Source: Lunularia cruciata (taxonomy: Eukaryota > Streptophyta > Marchantiopsida > Lunulariales > Lunulariaceae). Taken from it: 64,000 nt of DNA. The stretch is from the NCBI GenBank assembly GCA_948567375.1, contig OX419759.1, forward strand, positions 8,400,744 to 8,464,743, in the 5' to 3' direction. Positions within the stretch are counted from its first letter, which is position 1; each line of letters opens with the position of its first letter. This document shows positions 56,407-64,000 of the stretch, one piece after another. A program made the position numbers and the translations under genes. The notes under the pieces were generated by a model, which saw nothing but the letters and a program-made list of their open reading frames with translations, ran no database searches and was not told where the DNA came from.

Positions 56407-57309
56407 AGTCAGTCAGTATCCAGCTTTCCTTACATTTTAATACCCCGGAATATCTATCAAATACTATGTAATTTGCATAGCTCGTCTACCCTTCGTATTA
56501 TGATGTTTTCATACAGATCATAATCTGGAAAGCTCTTAACTGAGCTCGTACCGTAAGCACGTGCTTATCGATTTCGTACAAAGAATCCTCAAAAACTGTT
56601 AACAGAAATAAATAATCATCACAATGTTATTATTTTTTTGATCTGTTATCGGCAAAGTTGAGGCAGACAGGAAGAATAGTCAGCACTCGGACATTGACTA
56701 GTATATCCTCGAGCGTCATGGACCGTGGAGTCAGAAAAACAATCCTTGGGATCCATAATCCATTCATCCATACGTTCAAATCCCCTTCCAGGTTCTTGTT
56801 GAATTAGGCTGCTGTAACAAGGGGGTCCCCACCTAAATGCTCCACCTGGTACACAATCACCCAAGTGACCTGGTGCAAAATCCTAATCACATGGCCTGAT
56901 TATTACCTGTGCTAGTGAAAGATTTTCTGTGCGTTCCTTCTACCACTCCCGGGGAGTAGGTTGAAATTACCAAATACTTGGTCCCCGCTGTACAGATGTC
57001 AGGCTTTAGCGTGGCGGATCATCCCGATCACTGCAATCTCCCTGCGATGAGAGGAAAGACCACGGACAATTTCGGGACAATCACCGTCCATTGTCCTCTC
57101 ACGCAGGACGACCCTAGAAAAGGCCTCGAGATAGCAACAAGCTCCTAAATCCTAATCTTCCGGAAGGAGAGTGTGATTTGCATCCTCAGTGAGATGCAAG
57201 TAAGAAAGAAGGAGACCACATAGAACACAAAAAGAATGGAAAACCCACCAAGCCTTACAAGAGCGAGACAAAAGAGATAGAATGAGGCTAGGCCCCATTA
57301 GGATAGATA
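56407..57309. other. Intergenic sequence
   Basis: No gene seen. 57215-57310 resembles 8585-8700 (ending gaggctaggcccca), a short dispersed repeat next to the 3' end of the non-LTR element. Confidence 0.5.
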
Positions 57310-57319
57310 TGAGAAATCT

Positions 57320-58155
57320 GCACTTCTGCACCTAAGATATCTGAGCTATGCAAATCATAAAATTTACAAACTATTGGAGTATCCAAAGAAACATAACCTA
57401 GAGTGAGTGCTTTCTTATGGATTGCACCAGCCAATGCTCTCGGTAGAGTAATGGACATATGCTATCTAAAATATGCTACAAAATATGAGAGTGAGAATGG
57501 TGCCCCTTGGCATCTAATATGATAAGCTCTCGTGCACTCCCTTACCAAGTGTAGAACGCCATGTCCATTGCTTCATATAAGTCCAAGGCTAGAGGAACAA
57601 AGAGGTGACCCCACCGCATACCCCTATTCTTGAAGACCTTGCATGCTACTGCTCAATTCGCTGCCCATCCAGGAGGATGAGTAATCACTCTCTTCAAAAC
57701 TGCATCACGCATAGGGTTTGTAACCACAACATCCACCACTATCACATGATCATCTCGGTCCAAGTATAAGTCTGATTTGACATGTGCTGTCTGCAAAGAA
57801 TATGAATGTTCCTCCCAAGCAAGGTGTATCAAATCTCTCATGCCATAGCAAACATTATATCCCTGATGGTATCATGGGTAGCTATCATTTTTCCTCCATA
57901 AGGACACAATGTCATATGGACCGTTGTTGCATCTAGTGTAGAACCACACTCACAAGTGAGTAAAGAAGATGCAAATGGGTGGACCAAACCTAGGCGGAAT
58001 CTCATCAATGTAGTGAAAGTGGTTGATGCGAGTCGGAATGCCCTAATACATGGTAGAGCTAGGATCCAAGAGCATGCATCCTTCCCGTAACAAGAGTAAA
58101 GACGTGCTCTAGTGGCCCGAGGAATGGACAAGTCAACTAAGAGAGAATGTAGCAT
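57320..58155 (-). pseudogene. Zinc knuckle and endonuclease-like C-terminus of non-LTR element
   Basis: The frame at 57838-58155 has FRLGLVHPFASSLLTCECG, then TVHMTLCPYGG and ATHDTIRDI: a C-x-C...H-x3-C knuckle followed by an HD-x2-RD motif. After a frameshift, 57653-57841 gives SDLYLDRDDHVIVVDVVVTNP, which resembles the PD...D-x-x-V core of restriction-like endonucleases. Further frames (57320-57640) read KNRGMRWGHLFVPLALDLYEA and IHKKALTLGY, the usual helical tail. In living elements this part cuts target DNA to prime reverse transcription. Confidence 0.6.
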
Positions 58156-58799
58156 ACGTTGACACTATCGCTCCCATCAAGGAAGACTGCAAACCTCTAG
58201 TCCGATCTGACAATACGTAAGCAAAGGATGGAAGGTCCTCACATGCCCCTGGAGATAGAAAATCTCTTATCTACCACAATAGTACTTGGAGAGAAAAGGA
58301 TCACTCCTCCACCTCAATCACATAAATCTTTAAAATTGGCCTATCATCAACCACAAAATGGGAGGAAAGTAGGAGTGCCAAGAGAGCCCAACTACCCAAA
58401 AATGCTATAAGTGTCATCTCCTCCATAAATAATAGGCCTACTCCTCCACATGAGACTAGTAGAGATGTTTATCTACGTGCCAAATCCCCAATCACACACT
58501 CAAATGTCTCTGGTCCAATGCTATTACCATAGACTCCCATAATCCTCCTATCAAAAGCTCTTAGACGTGATAGAAAAGTCAAGGAAGGAGGAACCATGCA
58601 GAGAAGGTAAGTTGTTCAATACTAGAGGAGAGTATACCAAATGCCACCTACAGATCTCCTAGTAGAGGAAGGTCATCCACATGGAGATTATTCTTTACAA
58701 GAGCAATGTCTAAGAAGCATTGACAAAATCCTCATATACTATTGGCACTCCACAAATACATAGTCCCTCTATAGATATGACACATCCCTCTAGAAGCTC

Positions 58800-59800
58800 A
58801 AGGTGAGGAGGGATCCCTGAAGTGGACTATGCTTTGCACTTTGACACCTTGACTCTCAAGCCTACAAGATGTAGATTGGTAGTCAAGTGATCAAAGGTCA
58901 GCCTAATTTGATCTACGGGGCCCACAATGTGTGTATCATCTAGTAAGGAGTGAAATACACAACCTAACATGGCCAAAGTAGTAGATAAGAGAGCCTTGAA
59001 GTGAGCTATGGTAATCAAAGGTCCCCAAAAGATTTCCCTATTGTGTACCAACAATTGACTCCAAGACGTGGACTTCCTCCTATGACCACCCATGCTGGTA
59101 GTAAAGGGAAGCAAGAGAGCCACAGAATCGCCAAGGATCTACCGGCCATCCTAAGCTCTCTAAAGATAGATGCACAAGAGATGGTATTAAAAGCATTCTC
59201 AACATACACTTGTAAGACAACCCACTCCGGATGGCTATCTAAGAGGGCCTTGAAGCATAGCGAAATAGCTTCACAACCTCTAGGTGTAGCTACTGCAAAT
59301 GATGTGGACTGAGGTGCTCTCAATGTTGAAGGACAATGGTACGGCTAACCAAGCACAAAATGATCTCTCAATAGTAGAAATCAATCTAATGCACCCCGTG
59401 CACTTCTCCATCATGAGAAGTTGACTAGCTCCTAACCTCCGACTAACTAACTTAAGAATATCTCCCCTCGCCACTATGGTAGCCACTTGAAACAGCTTGA
59501 TAAATCCACTAGAAGGATCATTTATTTGAAAGCAATCTCTAAGATGCTCATATACCATCCCTAACAAGCCTCCTAAGGATAGGCAAGGAGCAATGCACAA
59601 TGCTTGTGCAAACAATGACCTATCAATATATAAAGTTGCTTAGGTTGATAATCTAAGACCTCTAATGGTACTCCATCTCCTGCCATAGGATGTAGTCAGT
59701 GTAGAGAAGAGATAGTCTCATTGGTAGTACTAGCCATAAACAAAGGGAGGAGCACTCGTGCTGCTCTACTAAACTCTCCTGCTTGACCCAATGTCCTATA
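58800..59800 (-). pseudogene. Reverse transcriptase of non-LTR element
   Basis: Pieces in three frames: 59280-59615 (NDPSSGFIKLFQVATIVARG, GASQLLMMEK, with the GGIRPI-like block as TGCIRLI), 59015-59323 (FAVATPRGCEAI, VVLQVYVENAFNTIS, where the motif A Asp is changed to Tyr, IFRELRMAG) and 58827-59123 (REIFWGPLITIAHFKALL; SLLDDTHIVGP, motif C with both Asp; HLVGLRVKVSKC). The blocks are in the order of a target-primed non-LTR RT. Inactive because of motif A loss and frameshifts. Confidence 0.75.
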
Positions 59801-60271
59801 TCATTGTAATTAATTGGACTCTATGGTATCTTGTGGTAGAATTTGACTCCTAAAATGTGCAGCCCTAGCCGACTCCTCCTATAGGGTAGCCCAATCTCCC
59901 ACTTAGAATAGACAAAATCTAGCATCCACCTCTTTATGCACTACATGTCCCCCTCTAGCATAACAAAGGCACCATCAAGGGAATAAGAGGAATAAGAACC
60001 GTGCTAACCGTCCAAGGGATCAAGTGGTAGGTGAAAAGCCTATCTAGCCTCATCATGGAGTGTACATGGTAGTCTATGGAATAGACATGGACACAAAAAA
60101 CTAGTCTCAAATAACCCCAAAATAAAACCCACTTGAGCTGTTAATCACTCACACGACTTGATCAATATCCTTGGAACAATCAACGTAGGGATAGAGGAAA
60201 CGTGCATAATCCTAAGTGTCATCATTGTCAATGTGATCGTTTGCCTCACATGAGCATCCCAAGTGGTCCAA

Positions 60272-60469
60272 TCATAGTCCTTGTGCATCCTTCCCACATG
60301 ATTCTTTACCCCTTGTGAGGTAATACATCAAATGACACACTATGCATGGTGTATCCCGAGCAGCTCTAGGCAGCCACACATGGGAAAGTGTAACCATGGT
60401 TTGCACAAGAATCGTGATTGTAAAACATGATGCTCCTTTCCATATCTCCCCATACTTGTAAAACCACAA
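60272..60469 (-). pseudogene. N-terminal C2H2-finger region, second copy
   Basis: Homologous to 6032-6349. It reads KYGEIWKGASC..., then ARDTPCIVCH with both Cys kept, after which a frameshift disrupts the His half. The downstream DWTTWDAHVR segment is in another frame near 60240. Confidence 0.6.
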
Positions 60470-60790
60470 TCTATCACATCACCACTCACATGAGTAAATA
60501 TAATCTCTCCAAACCCTAAAAACTATAAATTCTCTTAATTTTCAATTTCCACTTCAAAAATTTAAAACTAACTTCCCATGGAACTCAACCATGAATACTA
60601 AGAGGATTATAAAAGAAAATTCACAACCCATCACTCTCAATGTAAAATAGTCACTCTAAACCCTACAAAATCTAAAAGTACTCATAACTTTGTACTCAAT
60701 TCAAGCTAAAAACCAATGGAACAGAAATTGAAAAACTATCAGAATAGACTATTCACTCATGTGAAGTATGTAGATGAGCTCTCTAAAACT

Positions 60791-61750
60791 CGTCAATATC
60801 CTTTCCTCCTTTCTCCGTCTCCTGCGAGTCAGATTCCATGAAATTCATCCCCTCGCCTCGCCAATCTCCTGCAGACATGCAGTCAACACCGTTGCACGAA
60901 CCCGCAAGATGCTCCGCATGTACTGGAGAAGGGAACTGTCAGTTCTAAGGGGGGGAATTAGTCCACAGCATACGTGCTACTTCTATCACAGCAACACAAC
61001 AGGGCTCTGATAAATACGTTCCAATGCAAAGGGGTAGAAAAGACGACCTGGATTCGATTTCCAAGCGAAGGAGATGGATCTCGAATTGTCACCTTGAAAC
61101 GTCCCATGTTCCTTTAATGCTAAGAATTGTATACATGAACTTCTTTCTCACGTTTCATATCCGTAATGCAAAGAATTACCTGCTGTCTAATCGCCTATTA
61201 CCTTATCACACCCTACCTGGTACAGTCAGAACTCAACAACCAAGTTAGAGATAATGCTCCTTATCCACTTTATTCCCTCGAATCTTTCTAAATATCTTCA
61301 CCGAAAAGACCAGAACAGCAGTAACAACATAATACACATGAATTAGCTGTATGAAAAATGGTATTGCGGGTCCCAGGCAAAAGTGAGGAAAATTTAATTA
61401 ATTAATCGGAGTCGTGTTTTATCTGGTCTTTTGTCTGGTCTTTTGTTGGGTCTTTCTAATCCATAAATCTTTGGCTCGGCATGTGCGGACTATTTTGTCC
61501 AGATAGTGGTTGTCATGGAAAGCAAAGGCCTAATAATGGTGCCCCCAACTTGCCATACAGAAGTGGGATCCATAACCCTTGGCTTTGTGGCCTAGCTTTA
61601 TAATGACGAGCAATATTACTTGTTTATCAAGGTGTCTACGGACACTTAGGTCTGTCTAGAAATAGAATTTGCAAGGTGCCATCGGATAATGTCGTTCTAT
61701 ATATATACCTACACCGTTCTTGAAAAAATAATTAAAAAATAAATCCAATC
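60791..61750. other. Intergenic sequence, no gene identified
   Basis: Plus frames at 60774-61010 and 61024-61248 have no recognisable motif and the first begins inside the non-LTR element leader. No other signal was seen. Confidence 0.45.
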
Positions 61751-62130
61751 ACCTAAAGTAAATTGTTAGAGAGGATGAGAGAATAAGGAGTTGGTACGTT
61801 GTCGGATTTAAATATGTTTTACCGTTACTTTGGATGTTCTAGTATTGTTTGACTTTTCTCTCTACCTTTTCCACATAAAACATTAATTGTAAATATCAAT
61901 AATATAGTATTTTCTCGAATTAATACTATTCGAGAAAAAAGTAGTAGAAAGAATACTACCCACCATCTAAAGTAAGTTGTTAGGTAGAAGGGGCGACCGC
62001 GTAGCAAGTTGTTAGAGGAGACGAAAAAAAGTAAGAGTTGGTCGATTGTTAGATTCAAATACGTCTAACAATTATCTCAGATGTTCTAGTATTGCTTGAC
62101 ATTTCTCTACACCCTTTCCAATAAAGAAAA
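61751..62130. repeat. Diverged direct repeat (~245-bp offset)
   Basis: 61756-61880 and 62000-62125 share, in order, aagt(a)a(a/g)ttgttagag, gagttggt, gttgtcgga/gttagattcaaata, and ggatgttctagtattg(t/c)ttgac. A third partial start lies at 61966. Unit identity is moderate, and no frame is shared. Confidence 0.6.
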
Positions 62131-64000
62131 ATAATCGGCACTATCAAATTAATATGAAAGTGATTTCCATAGATATTATTTATTGATGGCAAATATATTA
62201 GTCTTCCTCTAGGGCGAAGGATCTAAATGTCTAAGGAAGTAAAGCCAGATTGAAATATATGATTAATATGTACACAAGTTTGAGATGTAGCTGCTGGATT
62301 ATTATCCAACAATCTTAATAAGTATATTATTTTAGGAAGTTCTTTATCTAGGTTGACAAATGTGGATTTCCAAAAGCTTCATTTTTCAAACTGTTATGCG
62401 GATGACCCTTCTTTTGAAAATTGAGTAAAAAAATTTATTTTATATATATATATGGAAAATTCTAGATATAACAATTTAGACTAAAATCCCATTGTCAACA
62501 TGGAATACTGCATATGTATCAAGCCTTTATAAGTAGGTTGGCCGGCATACCACTAGAGGCATCTCATGAGACAGGGTTGTCTATATTTAAGGTTATTTAT
62601 ATTGTTTTTCATATACAGTTATATTTATATGTAATAAAATTCGATTATTTCAAGCTCAATTCAATCCACTGAAGTAAGCAAGAGATTGAAAAAGGGGCTA
62701 CAATCAAGAGGGGTTACTTCTTGTAAAGATGAATTAATTTAACAGGGAAATAATACAAATGAAAAATTAAACAATTTTTTGAAAAGTAAACAAGAAATAG
62801 GTGTATTAAGTATTATATCAATTTCATTAATAATTTTAGATTCTATTTCTAGCTGTGTAATGTTACTTATTACTGTTTGGATTTCATAATTGATGTGATA
62901 GTATATACCTTTGTCAAAGTCCTTGGTCCTTAATTTTTTCTCAAATAAATCTTTTGGTATTTTTTTTCCATGAACTTCGCTTGAATTAATGGAAAATATC
63001 TTCATGTCTGAACTCTTAGCTCTAGAGGATAATAAAATAAGATAAATATTCGAGCATATTTTCTATTCAAAAGTTAACCTAATGATAATTTCAAAACTGA
63101 AGAGAGTTTGCAATAAAATCTTGCCGACATGTACTGTCACTCGTAAATGTAACAAAAGTATGATAAATGCTGTTATACACCTCGTTTCTTGCGAGTCCAT
63201 GATCTCAATTTCAGCATTGGAACTTTAGGTCAGAGTAAATAGAACCTTCAAACCATAGAAAATAGATATATAGGTGACCTAAGTGAGAGCATAAAAGATT
63301 ATTCAGTCTTAATTCATCATTCCAAGTACCTCTTGATAGTAGTGCATTTGATACAAATATTAAAAGTACATAAGTATCTATTATAGTATAAATTGGTATT
63401 TTATTTGAGGATTCTATATTTTGAAAAGATCCATTAATCTCAAGTGCTTCTTAATTTTCCATTATTCTCATTCCCTTAATAAGTAATAAAAGTTCAAATA
63501 AAGATTTAACAATAATGCTTTCAATATTACCACTTCATAAGCACTTTCAGATTTCATCTTAAGATTTCAGATATTCATATATATATAATTTTATTTTTTG
63601 AGTTCAGAGATGGAAGCCATGGAGTCATTCTAAAGATTTGAGTCATCGTAACCTTGGGGCACATGGTTGCGCTGAAGGGTCTGGCGCCAATACTGCACAG
63701 GTCGCAGCTCTGCCTCTTTACAATAAAATAAAATTTGAACTTGATGCTTTTAGAAGCATTACAGAAGAAATCCTATGTAATTAAGTGTAAATAAGAACTA
63801 TTTGATATTTTTATTTTGTATTTATATTATAAAAATTTAAAATTTAATAAATTCTTCTAATCATATGCAAAAAATTATCATTAATAATTAATTCTTGATA
63901 TTTATTATATATTAATTACTCTAGAGTGTTGCATAAAACCTAATTTTTATTTCATTCTAATTGGTTAGTCTTTTATTAAAGGAAGATAGTTTTGCAGTAC
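62131..64000. other. AT-rich sequence, no gene identified
   Basis: It contains an open minus stretch at 62739-63005 (88 codons, K/I/N-rich) without known motifs and a (ta)n run near 62441. A short GC-richer patch at 63600-63720 (ggtctggcgcc) has no assignable function. Confidence 0.45.

Larger units (their letters stand above)
57310..60790 (-). mobile_element. Non-LTR retroelement with RT and restriction-like endonuclease, degenerate
   Basis: A minus-strand element of about 3.5 kb without LTRs. From right to left it has a leader, an N-terminal finger region (60272-60469), RT (about 58800-59800), a linker (58160-58800), and a C-terminal zinc-knuckle/endonuclease-like region (57320-58160). Frameshifts and stops separate all domains. 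Related pieces lie at 1850-2121, 5383-5630 and 5631-6790. The domain order is that of R2/NeSL/Utopia-like elements that nick a target with a PD-(D/E)XK enzyme. Assignment to a named clade is not possible by eye. Confidence 0.75.

Noticed and set aside
62739..63005. 88-codon minus frame
   Set aside because: K/I/N-rich as expected in AT-rich DNA, with no motif, no splice support and no neighbouring exon.

Overview
The window reads as plant nuclear DNA, most likely bryophyte and plausibly a moss of the Physcomitrium type. This is inferred from a plant-type eIF3g gene with a GT-AG intron, AT-rich intergenic DNA and deeply nested chromodomain-bearing Ty3/gypsy elements primed by initiator tRNA-Met. 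No species marker is present. There are no bacterial operons, rRNA genes or CRISPR arrays.

Layout. 1-6.8 kb holds the 5' end of a minus-strand chromovirus with a foreign solo LTR inside it, then a rearranged non-LTR retroelement that was split by a second chromovirus family. 6.8-13 kb is non-coding, with a tRNA-like relic and four tandem arrays (27-, 72- and 86-bp periods). 13-40.9 kb is one Russian-doll block. Host copy E0 (+) was entered in its protease by E1 (+), which was entered in its RT by E2 (+). E0 was entered again in its RNase H by E3 (-), which was entered in its integrase by E4 (-). Two solo LTRs of the second family also landed in E0. Most junctions show a 5-bp target duplication (E1 attat/attac, E2 actaa/actag, E4 attat, solo LTRs ccttg and aatgt/aatgc), so each insertion can be ordered. 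41-49.6 kb is a higher-GC island with the only convincing host gene, a two-exon eIF3g gene (43242-44948) with a telo-box upstream and a tandem copy of its last exon downstream. 49.6-57 kb is mostly AT-rich non-coding DNA with one solo LTR (52951-53697, perfect duplication aagac) and a 46-bp hairpin. 57.3-60.8 kb is a second, more complete copy of the non-LTR retroelement. The remainder to 64 kb is non-coding.

None of the transposable elements has an intact pol frame. Decay is dominated by changes of the C-to-T/G-to-A type (Trp and Gln codons turned into stops, zinc-finger Cys into Tyr), which fits cytosine methylation. The most notable points are: a lysine in place of the third catalytic acid of integrase in all five chromovirus copies; clustered heat-shock-element-like motifs in their LTRs; an inverted ~600-bp duplication inside E3; and a non-LTR element with a C2H2 finger, RT, zinc knuckle and apparent restriction-like endonuclease, not the usual layout in plants.
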